DNA of 16,623 nt from an uncultured Desulfuromonadales bacterium (GCA_947259685.1 CAMYNC010000080.1:1-16623), one strand, 5' to 3'. Numbered from the stretch's first letter, positions 1 through 7,429 are shown. The notes: a model not told the origin generated them from the sequence alone. A program made the numbers and translations.

Positions 1-813
1 TGAGGCATGGGCGGCAAAGTCGGCATATTTTAGACGCACCCCGTAGGAGGCGCCCTTTGAAGTAACATCACCATCTGCACCGTCCTCAGATTTCTGGTAG
101 AGGAGACTGGTCCAGGCGGTAATATTGCCCTCTTCAAAATTGTAACCGTAGAGGACTTCCCCTTCAAAACGCGGCAGCTTTTCTTCACCGCCAGCCCCTG
201 AGGTTCTGGATGGATCGACCAGGGCAACTGCCAGCTTGAAGCCAGCCATCTCCGGCGAGCGGTAGGTGATCTGTGAGGTCGGGAAGGGATAGAGATAACC
301 GGAACCGATGTTGCCGAAAGAGACCCCGTTGCCATCAATCAGGCCGAGGGTATCGCTGACGTTACCGTAACCGCGCAGAATTTCATCGTTAAAGATATTG
401 GCGCGGCCAAACAGGGTGAAATCTTTACCGATCAGTACCTGCCCCCAATCAGCATCGACAGTGCCGTAGAATTGACGCGTATCGATGCCTGACTCGGTCA
501 GGTTGTTGTCGCTGTCGTTGATGCTGACCCAGAATGAAGACCGGCCGCCAAGCTTCAGGTTGTCGACCTGTCTGTTGAAATTAAAACCGATCCAGTTTGG
601 CAAAAAGCCCATTTTAACCCGTGCCTGATCACGATCATTCCCGGAAATGTCGTTGTCGGTACTGCTGTAGACTAAAAATGTATTAAATGACCCCTCAACG
701 CTGAATGTGTTCTCATTCTTCTCGAAGATGGTGATGCTGGCAGAGGCTGGGACTGCAATAGCCAGCGCGACAAAACATAGAAGTAAAGTCCTCGATAGAT
801 TCATGGTTTTCAT
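1..813 (-). CDS. Outer-membrane porin, N-terminal part (runs off the left edge)
   Basis: The frame is open from the ATG at 813 down to base 1, giving 271 codons with no stop, so the C-terminus lies outside the window. The start is supported by a GGAGAAAG ribosome site about 10 bases upstream. Residues 1-25 form a Sec signal peptide with a long hydrophobic stretch (LLLCFVALAIAV) and an ASA cleavage site. The mature part alternates polar and hydrophobic residues, is rich in Gly, Asn, Asp and aromatics, and has strand-like segments such as GFLPNWIGFNFNR and GFKLAVALVDPSR. That is typical of Gram-negative trimeric porins that let small solutes cross the outer membrane. The substrate cannot be told from sequence. 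It points the same way as the AmiS-like operon but is separated from it by about 200 bases, with no convincing shared promoter. Confidence 0.75.
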   Translation of the reverse strand, partial: MKTMNLSRTLLLCFVALAIAVPASASITIFEKNENTFSVEGSFNTFLVYSSTDNDISGNDRDQARVKMGFLPNWIGFNFNRQVDNLKLGGRSSFWVSINDSDNNLTESGIDTRQFYGTVDADWGQVLIGKDFTLFGRANIFNDEILRGYGNVSDTLGLIDGNGVSFGNIGSGYLYPFPTSQITYRSPEMAGFKLAVALVDPSRTSGAGGEEKLPRFEGEVLYGYNFEEGNITAWTSLLYQKSEDGADGDVTSKGASYGVRLKYADFAAHAS

Positions 814-1014
814 AGATTTCTTCTTTCTCCATTATAACTGCCAGGGGCGTTCCCTCTGACAGCAGGCAACAAGATTAGAATGTCCGCTTTCCCTCAAAAG
901 TCCACCTTAAGTGCTGCGCCCCACCGGCACAGCCGGCCTCAACCAGCGTTCAAAGCCATGCTGCTGGCTAAAAGGAGAGAGGAAGCCCTTATTGTGTACA
1001 ATTCGATCTGCGCT

Positions 1015-1545
1015 CTAGAACGGGAGTCTTCCAAATCCCATCAGGCCGATCGCAGGTACGAACAGACAGGTGAAACTCAGGACCAGAAACATATAAGCAG
1101 CCAGTTTGGCGCTCAGCTTGCCGTAAGTCACACCAACAACGGTTAAGCAGATCACGACGAAGGTGACGTTCATGAAGCCCAGATAAGGGGTGACGCCGAT
1201 AATTGTCTCACCGTCAGGCTTGACTCCGCCGCCGGTGAAAAAGAGATAGGCGTACATGGCACAGACAATGGCAACCACCAAGGCTCCATTACCGACGGTG
1301 CGCATATCTTCAAGTCCGACCCAGAGGGCATGTGCTGTCTGTAGATAAAGGACGCCAAACACGAACAGTAATCCGGCGGTGAAGGGATCGGCAAAAATAG
1401 CTGCCTGAAGAATTGCGCCGATGACAACGAGGATCCCGACAACAGCAGTCACAAAACCTGTGCTTTTGGCCTCACCGTGGCCGAGGAAAAACATGCCGAC
1501 CGGAACCCACATCATGCAAATCAATAAAAGTAGAGCTAACGTCAT
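1015..1545 (-). CDS. AmiS/UreI-like six-helix inner-membrane protein
   Basis: The product is a 176-residue, almost entirely hydrophobic protein with six predicted membrane helices at about 2-22, 30-51, 56-75, 86-103, 119-141 and 149-170. Length, helix number and the segment TAGLLFVFGVLYLQ followed by a second helix with GALVVAIVCA resemble the AmiS/UreI family. That family comprises small channels for urea, short amides or similar neutral solutes and sits in the inner membrane. The start has a GGAGAA ribosome site. It lies 48 bases after the DUF4242 gene on the same strand and is probably co-transcribed with it from the sigma-54 promoter at 1970-1985. No urease or amidase gene is visible, so the solute is unknown. 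Control next to alcohol dehydrogenase genes suggests a small neutral metabolite, but this is inference. It could also be an unrelated small membrane family. Confidence 0.6.
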   Translation of the reverse strand: MTLALLLLICMMWVPVGMFFLGHGEAKSTGFVTAVVGILVVIGAILQAAIFADPFTAGLLFVFGVLYLQTAHALWVGLEDMRTVGNGALVVAIVCAMYAYLFFTGGGVKPDGETIIGVTPYLGFMNVTFVVICLTVVGVTYGKLSAKLAAYMFLVLSFTCLFVPAIGLMGFGRLPF

Positions 1546-1593
1546 TGTTATTCTCCATTTTTCACCCGTCGGTTTAAACCGCGGGAAGATAAA

Positions 1594-1866
1594 TTACTCC
1601 GATGTCGTCGGGTCGATTATTGTCTTAACCTCAGCAACACTGTTTGCCGGAAATCCACCTTGCTGAGCGTGCGTTTTAACCATCTCTTGATTGGGAGCAA
1701 TGTAGACGCAGTAAATCTTATCTGCAGTGACATAGCTCTCAACCCACTGGATTTGCGGTCCCATCTCCTGGAGAACGCCGCAGGATTTTTGGGAGATCGA
1801 TTGCAATTCTGCTGCGGAGAGGTTTCCTGCCTGAGGGATTTCTCTTTCAATGATAAACTTCGGCAT
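1594..1866 (-). CDS. DUF4242 family small protein
   Basis: The product is a 90-residue soluble protein without a signal peptide. The start at 1866 is chosen because AAGGAGG lies 7 bases upstream. The frame stays open further upstream, but no ribosome site supports a longer form, and the family begins with the MPKFIIER-like strand. Features typical of DUF4242 (a ferredoxin-like alpha/beta fold that includes the reported nickel-binding protein SCO4226) are the W41-V-E-S-Y-V strand, DKIYCVYIAP at 50-59, a following helix with H66, and a C-terminal EVKTIIDP strand. The biochemical role of the family is poorly defined. The gene is first in a two-gene operon with the AmiS/UreI-like protein, about 95 bases downstream of the predicted sigma-54 transcription start. 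Confidence 0.75.
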   Translation of the reverse strand: MPKFIIEREIPQAGNLSAAELQSISQKSCGVLQEMGPQIQWVESYVTADKIYCVYIAPNQEMVKTHAQQGGFPANSVAEVKTIIDPTTSE

Positions 1867-1969
1867 GCCTGCCTCCTTTCGTGGCTGATCTTCATTTATT
1901 GCGGTACTTTGAGAACTTAAGAATGAACCGAACCTTGTTGAGCCCTGCTTGGTGACGGTAGGCAGGCAG

Positions 1970-1985
1970 TGCAATGGGGGTGCCA
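1970..1985 (-). promoter_or_regulatory. Sigma-54 (-24/-12) promoter for the DUF4242/AmiS-like operon
   Basis: On the minus strand the sequence reads TGGCACCCCCATTGCA. It matches the consensus TGGYAYRNNNNTTGCW at 11 of 12 informative positions, with the invariant GG-N10-GC spacing. The start of transcription would fall near 1960, giving a leader of about 95 bases before the ATG at 1866. Confidence 0.8.
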
Positions 1986-2249
1986 AGCTGTAGAACGACG
2001 TTATTCTTGTTGGCTCTGGGCTTTTCTTGTTCCTATGAGGGTGAAGGGTGTAGAGAAAAGGGATAGTCGCCCCACTTCGATGAAGCGGAAATGGAGATTT
2101 GTTGAAAACCGACGAATGTTACTCGGTGTTCTGCCCAATAGATTTTTAACTTGCTAGAGTTACGTGGTTATTTTTATTTGAAATATAATTCTGTTGAAGC
2201 TGGCAGGGCGGATTTATCGCTTGGCCGGGGTTGGGTTGTTGTGAGGGTG

Positions 2250-2284
2250 AGGGAAGATTCCACAACGTGGAGATTTTCCCTAGT
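2250..2284 (+). promoter_or_regulatory. Dyad enhancer element, copy 1 (candidate activator site)
   Basis: This is an imperfect palindrome: AGGGAA (2250-2255) pairs with TTCCCT (2276-2281), and inside it TCCAC (2259-2263) pairs with GTGGA (2267-2271). It ends in ATTTTCCCTAGT. The element recurs at 7430-7464 upstream of the second alcohol dehydrogenase (23 of 28 bases identical over 2257-2284). It is centred roughly 100 bases upstream of the predicted start at about 2366, where NtrC-type enhancers usually sit. Confidence 0.65.
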
Positions 2285-2339
2285 GAGTCGCCGGCAAAAG
2301 CAGCTTTGAGTTTGAATTTCAGCAAAACGATGTTATTTT

Positions 2340-2355
2340 CGGTATGGGAATTGCT
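2340..2355 (+). promoter_or_regulatory. Sigma-54 (-24/-12) promoter for the ADH-kinase-regulator operon
   Basis: CGGTATGGGAATTGCT matches TGGYAYRNNNNTTGCW at 11 of 12 informative positions; only the first T is changed. GG at 2341-2342 and GC at 2353-2354 have the required ten-base spacing. Transcription would start near 2366, 80 bases before the ATG at 2446. Confidence 0.7.
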
Positions 2356-2445
2356 AAGTATTACCATGAGTTATTTTGAAAAATTAAGTCTGATCGATTC
2401 ATCATTTCAGCCACACTGATGATTCTTTTGGGCGGAGGATTGAAA

Positions 2446-3606
2446 ATGGGAATGGGTGGTCCGAATCAACACTGCAAGTTTGAGGTTCCGGAAATTATTT
2501 TCGGGCGGGGACTGCTCAATCAGGTTGGCTCCTGTGCCAAGCGGCTTGGGGGGAAAAAGGTTTTTCTGGTCAGTGATGAAGGGCTGTTTCGGGCAGGCTG
2601 GGTTGATCGAGTGATGAAAAGTCTGCTCGATGCAGGTTTGGCCTTTGTCTTTTACGATCAAATCACCCCAAACCCAAAAGACCACGAAATCGATGCTGGC
2701 TACCGTGAGTATATCGTTCAAGGCGCGGATGTGATTGTCGGGCTCGGCGGTGGCAGTGCCATGGATGCGGCGAAAGGCATCGCCATTCTCGGCTCTAATG
2801 GTGGCCGGATTCAGGAATATCGAGGCACTGATCAGATCCATCGTCCTTTACCGCCGCTGGTCCTTTGCCCTACCACGTGTGGAACCGGTTCAGATGTCTC
2901 CCAATTTGCGGTTATTAATGATACCGCCGAAAAATGCAAATTCACCATCATGAGTCGCTGCATTGCTCCTGATATCAGTCTCACCGATCCGGACACCCTG
3001 GAAACCCTGCCAGATGAATATCTCGGCAGTACCGCTGTGGATGCACTCTCTCATGCCGTCGAGGCCTATTTTTCGGTGGCCGCCTCGTCATTGACAGATG
3101 TCAACGCCCTGCAGGCTTTGAATCTCCTGTCCAAGAGTTATATAAACGCAGTCAAGGAACGACGTAGTGAGGATATGGACGATTTATCCCGTGCCAGCCT
3201 ACATGCCGGAATGGCCTTCTCCAACGCTCTGTTGGGGATCGGTCATGCCTTGGCACACCCGATCGGCGGGCTGTATGACGCCAATCATGGTAATGTCAAC
3301 GCGGTCCTCTTACCGGAGGTGCTGCGTTACGATTTCCCGGTGGTCGAACAAAAACTGGCCGGCTTTGCTCAGGCTCTGGGGCTTAAGTCGGGTGAGAATA
3401 TAAAGCACACCGAAGAAATGGCTCTGGAGACGATTGACAAACTGCTCGAGGGCGGCGATTCGCCGCGGGGGCTTAGAGAATTAGGGGTTCGCGAAGTTGA
3501 TCTGCCTGGCCTTGCTGCCCGAGCCCTGAAGGATGTCTGTCTGCTCACTTCGCCACGGCAGACCGACGAAGAGGATTTACTCGGCATCTTAAAGAGATCC
3601 TACTGA
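2446..3606 (+). CDS. ercA: Iron-containing alcohol dehydrogenase, ErcA-like
   Basis: The product is a 386-residue cytoplasmic group III (iron-type) alcohol dehydrogenase. The start at 2446 has GGAGG 7 bases upstream; an in-frame ATG at 2419 lacks a ribosome site. The N-terminal NAD(P)-binding domain has GLGGGSAMDAAKG (99-111) and CPTTCGTGSD (141-150). The metal ligands appear to be D199, H203, H267 and H281, with family spacing, inside VDALSHA, GIGHALAHP and DANHG. ErcA proteins are iron-type dehydrogenases linked to control of alcohol oxidation in pseudomonads and often lie beside PAS kinases. Here the stop codon overlaps the kinase start (TGATG), so enzyme, kinase and regulator are translationally coupled. 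It may therefore be a sensor-type rather than a bulk catabolic enzyme. The ErcA label rests on remembered family resemblance and context. Membership in the iron-type family is secure; the substrate is unknown. Confidence 0.85.
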   Translation: MGMGGPNQHCKFEVPEIIFGRGLLNQVGSCAKRLGGKKVFLVSDEGLFRAGWVDRVMKSLLDAGLAFVFYDQITPNPKDHEIDAGYREYIVQGADVIVGLGGGSAMDAAKGIAILGSNGGRIQEYRGTDQIHRPLPPLVLCPTTCGTGSDVSQFAVINDTAEKCKFTIMSRCIAPDISLTDPDTLETLPDEYLGSTAVDALSHAVEAYFSVAASSLTDVNALQALNLLSKSYINAVKERRSEDMDDLSRASLHAGMAFSNALLGIGHALAHPIGGLYDANHGNVNAVLLPEVLRYDFPVVEQKLAGFAQALGLKSGENIKHTEEMALETIDKLLEGGDSPRGLRELGVREVDLPGLAARALKDVCLLTSPRQTDEEDLLGILKRSY

Positions 3607-4820
3607 TGAAAGAAATCAAGCCCACGCATGTGGATGAACATTTCCTCGATAGCCTGCTCGGGATTGAAAGTTCCAAAATCGGCTATTACGCCGAAGTCAA
3701 ACAGAAAATACAAGAGCTGGAAGCGGCGAACCTTGGCCTGAGAACCAAAAAAACTGAACTCCAGGCGGTTTTCGATGCCATCAGCGATGGTGTGGTTATT
3801 TACGATCGTAAAGGGCTGGTGCAGCACCGCAATCATGTCTGTCCCAGGCTGTTTCCCAAGGAAACCCTGATCGGCATGAGTTGCCGGGCCCTGCTCCATC
3901 CTGAGCAGAATCTGGCGCCGACCAGTTGCCTGGTGGAAAAAGCGCTACGCGGGGAGAGTTCCCAGCTGTCTTTTTCGACCTCGCAAAACCCAGTGGGGCG
4001 ACACCTGTTTTATGATCTGATCGCCACACCGATTCAAGATCCGGCCGGCGGTCACCGGGCGCTGGTGTTTATCCGTGATGTCTCCGAGCGCCGCAGTCGC
4101 GAACTGCAGCTGCTGCAGGCAGAGAAGATGTCGAGTATCGGGGTGTTGGCAGCCGGGGTCGCTCATGAAATCAATAATCCGATGACCTCGGTGGCCGGTT
4201 ATGCCGAAGCTTTGCAGCGCCGCTTCCGGGAAGATTCGTCGCTGGCCGGCGATCAACGGTTGCTCGATTTCCCCAAGTACCTGGAGATCATTGTCCGCGA
4301 GGTTTATCGCTGCAAGGGCATCATCGATAGCCTGTTAAGTTTCAGTCGTAAATCGGACGGTGAATTCGGCAGTGTCGATCTCAATGCGGTTATTGGCGAA
4401 GTTCTTGACCTGGTGCGTCACAAGGGACGGGATAAGCAGATTCTTTTGCGGGAGGATTTGGCCACCAGCTTGCCGGTTATCCAGGGCGATGCCAGTGCTT
4501 TGCGGCAGGTGTTCCTGAACCTGATCCTTAATGCCGTACAGGCGATTGAGGAGTCGGGTACCGTGACCATCGAAACCAAGGCGGGGGAAGCAAAAGTTAT
4601 TGCCAAAATTAGCGACACCGGTACCGGTATCGCTCCGGACATGCTGGATCAGATCTGGAATCCGTTTTTCACCACCAAGGTCGTTGGTAAAGGGCAGGGG
4701 CTCGGCCTGGCTGTGACCTATGATATCCTGGAAAAGCACCAGGGGACCATTGATGTGCACAGTAGGGTCGGCGAGGGCACTGAATTTATTGTCAAACTCC
4801 CAGAGTGTCAGGATAGCTGA
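3606..4820 (+). CDS. Soluble PAS histidine kinase (NtrB type)
   Basis: The product has 404 residues, no membrane segment and no signal peptide, so it is a cytoplasmic sensor. Layout: N-terminal coiled coil about 25-55, PAS domain about 52-160, HisKA dimerisation domain with H187 in AGVAHEINNP, then an ATPase domain with the N box (NLILNAVQAIEE, about 305-316), G1 DTGTGI (337-342), FFTTK, and G2 GQGLGLAV (363-370). It should autophosphorylate on H187 and pass phosphate to D55 of the next gene product. The PAS domain has C93 and C108 within GMSCRALLHPE and APTSCLVEKAL. Both cysteines, and the HPE between them, are kept in the paralogous kinase at 12298-14193, which suggests a ligand or metal role. 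It overlaps the dehydrogenase stop by one base and its own TGA overlaps the regulator ATG. Confidence 0.93.
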   Translation: MKEIKPTHVDEHFLDSLLGIESSKIGYYAEVKQKIQELEAANLGLRTKKTELQAVFDAISDGVVIYDRKGLVQHRNHVCPRLFPKETLIGMSCRALLHPEQNLAPTSCLVEKALRGESSQLSFSTSQNPVGRHLFYDLIATPIQDPAGGHRALVFIRDVSERRSRELQLLQAEKMSSIGVLAAGVAHEINNPMTSVAGYAEALQRRFREDSSLAGDQRLLDFPKYLEIIVREVYRCKGIIDSLLSFSRKSDGEFGSVDLNAVIGEVLDLVRHKGRDKQILLREDLATSLPVIQGDASALRQVFLNLILNAVQAIEESGTVTIETKAGEAKVIAKISDTGTGIAPDMLDQIWNPFFTTKVVGKGQGLGLAVTYDILEKHQGTIDVHSRVGEGTEFIVKLPECQDS

Positions 4821-6178
4821 TGGAAAAAAAAGCGAAGGTCCTCATTGTTGAAGACGAAGCACCCTTGCGGGATCTGCTTGAAGCCGAGTTGACCCGCAGC
4901 GGTTATCAGGTACAGGTGGCACAAAATGGGCGGGCTGGCTTGGAGCGCTATATTGAGGAGTGCTTCAGTGTGGTGCTGCTCGATGTTAAAATGCCGGAAA
5001 TGGGTGGCGTCGAAGTGCTGGAGAGAATGCGTGAGCACTCGAATATTCCTGAAATCATCATGTTTACTGGGCATGGCGACATCGAAACCGCCGTCAGATG
5101 TATCAAGCTTGGAGCCTACGATTATCTGACCAAGCCGGTGAAACTGGATGAGTTGGAACTGGTCATCGACAAGGCGAACGAAAAAAACCGCCTGCGGCGG
5201 GAAAATATCAACCTGCGGATTGAAATCGAAAAGCTCGATAATCACCAAGTGGTTGGCCGCAGCGATCAGATTCGCCAGGTGCTGACCACCGTTAACCGCT
5301 GGGGGGCGACCGACGAGCACGTGCTGATTTACGGTGAAAGTGGTACCGGCAAGGAATTGGTCGCCAGGGCTGTGCATGACGCCAGCCCGCGCAAGGACAA
5401 GCCGTTTGTTACAGTAAACTGCGGCCGGCTCGATGTGCACACCGCGGAGAGTGAGTTATTCGGTCATATGCAGGGGGCCTTTACCAGCGCCAACAAGGCC
5501 CGGGCCGGACTGTTCGAATTGGCCGATAATGGGACTCTGTTCATGGACGAAGTTTCGGAGATGTCGCTTGATGTGCAGGTGAAATTGCTTCGCGTGCTTG
5601 AGACAGGCGTCTTTCGGCGGCTGGGGGGCAGCCGCGACATCAACGTGGATGTCCGTTTTGTCTTCGCCTCGAACAAAAAGTTGCATGAATGCGTTGACCG
5701 GGGTGATTTTCGTGAGGATTTCTACCACCGCATCAACCTGTTGCCGATCGTCCTGCCACCGCTGCGCGAACGTCCGCAGGACGTCCTGCCATTGGTGATG
5801 CACTTTTTAAGGGACAGCCCGAGCTTTCCCGGAACAACCTGGGAGATCACCGACGATGCCCTCGCTGCGCTCAATGCCTATCACTGGCCCGGGAACGTGC
5901 GCGAGCTGAAGAACACGATCCGGCGGGCCTGCATATTGGCCACCGAACCGCTGATCAGCGCTGACCTCCTCCCATTTTCGGCCCCCAAAATGCCGCTGCC
6001 CAAACCTGGTAACGGTAGTGCCACCGCAGATACCCTGCCACTTTGGATGATAGAGAAAGATCACATCAACAAGGTTCTCGCTGCTGTTGAGGGCAATAAG
6101 AGTCAGGCAGCAAAAATATTAGAGATCGACCGTAAAACCCTCTATACCAAACTGGAAAGGTACGAACTCGGCTGCTGA
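4820..6178 (+). CDS. NtrC-family sigma-54-dependent response regulator
   Basis: The product is a 452-residue three-domain activator. The receiver domain (about 5-120) has acidic residues E11 and D12, phosphoacceptor D55 (VVLLDVKMPE), T83 and K105. The AAA+ domain (about 143-375) has Walker A GESGTGKE (172-179), the sigma-54 contact loop written GAFTSA (219-224) instead of the usual GAFTGA, and Walker B TLFMDE (239-244). The C-terminal Fis-type helix-turn-helix spans about 412-450 (GNKSQAAKILEIDRKTLYTK). It should bind enhancer sites and open sigma-54 RNA polymerase when phosphorylated. Three sigma-54 promoters lie in this window, and two of them follow a shared dyad element, making these its most likely targets. 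The start overlaps the kinase stop by one base, so translation is coupled. Confidence 0.95.
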   Translation: MEKKAKVLIVEDEAPLRDLLEAELTRSGYQVQVAQNGRAGLERYIEECFSVVLLDVKMPEMGGVEVLERMREHSNIPEIIMFTGHGDIETAVRCIKLGAYDYLTKPVKLDELELVIDKANEKNRLRRENINLRIEIEKLDNHQVVGRSDQIRQVLTTVNRWGATDEHVLIYGESGTGKELVARAVHDASPRKDKPFVTVNCGRLDVHTAESELFGHMQGAFTSANKARAGLFELADNGTLFMDEVSEMSLDVQVKLLRVLETGVFRRLGGSRDINVDVRFVFASNKKLHECVDRGDFREDFYHRINLLPIVLPPLRERPQDVLPLVMHFLRDSPSFPGTTWEITDDALAALNAYHWPGNVRELKNTIRRACILATEPLISADLLPFSAPKMPLPKPGNGSATADTLPLWMIEKDHINKVLAAVEGNKSQAAKILEIDRKTLYTKLERYELGC

Positions 6179-6223
6179 TAAATATTTCCGATCACTGCGG
6201 CATCCTGAGGTGGACTGTAGCAA

Positions 6224-6260
6224 AAAGCGGCAGTGTGGGAAAACTCTACACTGCCGCTTT
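6224..6260 (+). terminator. Strong hairpin after the regulator gene (terminator or processing site)
   Basis: AAAGCGGCAGTGT (6224-6236) is perfectly inverted as ACACTGCCGCTTT (6248-6260), an uninterrupted 13-base-pair stem with an 11-base loop. It begins 45 bases after the regulator stop. The downstream tract is TTTGAAATTT, so the U-run is weak. Only 24 bases separate it from the next ATG, so it may instead act as an attenuator or RNA-processing hairpin within one transcript. Confidence 0.7.
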
Positions 6261-6284
6261 GAAATTTATGAGAGTCAACATACT

Positions 6285-7370
6285 ATGCAAAAAGCTGAAC
6301 TTATTAAATCCTATGCTCGTGAAAAGCTGGTCCTTCCTGAGCTGTTGACCCTTGCCATCACCGCTGAATGCAATCTTCAGTGTGCGCACTGCTGGGTCGA
6401 CGCCAGTCCAGCCGCCTCGGCAGCCAGGGTGCCGAAAATGGAAACGCTGCGGTTGATAGAAGAATTTGCCACTTTGGGAGGGGCAGCCATCAGATTTACC
6501 GGAGGGGAGCCGCTGTTGCACCCCGACTGGCTTGAGCTGCTGCAGAAGGCTGGGAAATGCGATTTGCAGGTGTTGTTGCAGACCAACGGCATGTTGTTCG
6601 GTGCGCGCCCGTTGCAGGCCATGCAAAGACTTGAATTGGCAGATTTACAGATCCAAATCAGTTTTGATGGTTCTCGGGCTGCGACCCATGACCTGGTGCG
6701 GGGTGCTGGTGCCTTTGAGCAGACCTTGCTCGGTGTGCAGCGACTTATCGATTCTGGATTCGGCAAAAACCTGACGCTGTTTTTTACCGAAATGCGTCAC
6801 AACCTGCACGAGCTCCCCGATTTGCTCGGTATGGCCGATCGACTCGGGATCGGTTCGGTCAGCAGTGGCTCGCTGGTGCTCTGCGGCCGGGCAGGGGAGG
6901 AGTTGGTGGAACCGCCAGAGCCGGAACAGTATCTGCCGCTGCTGCAGCGTTTTCATGAGGATGCTCAATTTCGCCAGCTCTATGAAAAGCTCGGCTGTAT
7001 TGCGGCTTTTGAGTGGTGTGATTCCGAAACCTCTCGGCAGGGCTGCGATTTTGCCAGAACCCCCTACTTATCAGCCCAGGGTCAGCTCTATCCCTGTCTG
7101 CTTTGCCACGCTGAGGCCTATGCAGTAAGCGCTGTCTACTCCAAGGGACTTTCTGCCGCACTGCAGGAAGGATTGCCGCTTTGGAGTTCACTGCAAGTGA
7201 TCAGTCGGCAGCGGAGCGAGACAATCCCCGAGTGCCAAGCCTGTGCCTTTCATCAAAGTTGCGCCGGTGGCTGCATGGGACGCGCCCATGGCAGTTTTGG
7301 CGATTTCCTGGTGGCTGAGGATCGTTGCCAGCAGAAAAAAACTGTGCTGCAATGGAAAAAAAATAACTGA
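6285..7370 (+). CDS. Radical SAM protein with SPASM domain
   Basis: The product has 361 residues. I chose the ATG at 6285 because the upstream in-frame extension would be encoded across the 13-base-pair hairpin and looks non-coding; the ribosome site is weak (GAGAG). The radical SAM core has the [4Fe-4S] motif C29-x3-C33-x2-C36 (CNLQCAHC) and the SAM-contact motif GGEP (73-76). The C-terminal SPASM domain is complete: C254-x11-G266-x4-C271, then C317-x2-C320-x5-C326-x3-C330, and C348, enough for two auxiliary clusters. SPASM enzymes usually modify peptides or proteins (PqqE, sactionine and anSME types) or act in heme maturation. No obvious precursor peptide is adjacent. The position between two alcohol dehydrogenase units suggests maturation of a protein or cofactor in this pathway, but the target is unknown. 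Confidence 0.9.
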   Translation: MQKAELIKSYAREKLVLPELLTLAITAECNLQCAHCWVDASPAASAARVPKMETLRLIEEFATLGGAAIRFTGGEPLLHPDWLELLQKAGKCDLQVLLQTNGMLFGARPLQAMQRLELADLQIQISFDGSRAATHDLVRGAGAFEQTLLGVQRLIDSGFGKNLTLFFTEMRHNLHELPDLLGMADRLGIGSVSSGSLVLCGRAGEELVEPPEPEQYLPLLQRFHEDAQFRQLYEKLGCIAAFEWCDSETSRQGCDFARTPYLSAQGQLYPCLLCHAEAYAVSAVYSKGLSAALQEGLPLWSSLQVISRQRSETIPECQACAFHQSCAGGCMGRAHGSFGDFLVAEDRCQQKKTVLQWKKNN

Positions 7371-7429
7371 AATTTTTTAAATTCTTTTATTTTATTGGTG
7401 CCTGCCGCACTCACCTTCCTTGTTTTTCG

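Larger units (their letters stand above)
1867..2445. other. Divergent control region between the DUF4242 and ercA-like operons
   Basis: This 579-base stretch carries no gene I can support. It holds a minus-strand sigma-54 promoter at 1970-1985, a dyad element at 2250-2284 and a plus-strand sigma-54 promoter at 2340-2355. The middle (about 1990-2245) is low in recognisable structure apart from a 23-base segment at 2048-2070 that partly resembles the second dyad element. The arrangement suggests that one activator bound between the two promoters serves both directions. Confidence 0.6.

Noticed and set aside
839..854. A minus-strand GG-N10-GC match upstream of the porin gene resembling a sigma-54 promoter
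   Set aside because: Only 9 of 12 consensus positions match, and the implied transcription start would fall inside the porin ribosome site.
924..936. CCGGC-ACA-GCCGG inverted repeat as a terminator after the AmiS-like gene
   Set aside because: The stem has only five pairs and no T-run follows on the minus strand.
4808..5440. A 210-codon open frame on the minus strand inside the regulator gene
   Set aside because: It is antisense to the strongly conserved receiver and AAA+ coding sequence and has no ribosome site.
6210..6284. A 25-residue N-terminal extension of the radical SAM protein
   Set aside because: It would be encoded through both arms of the perfect 13-bp hairpin, and the family N-terminus begins near the CxxxCxxC core.
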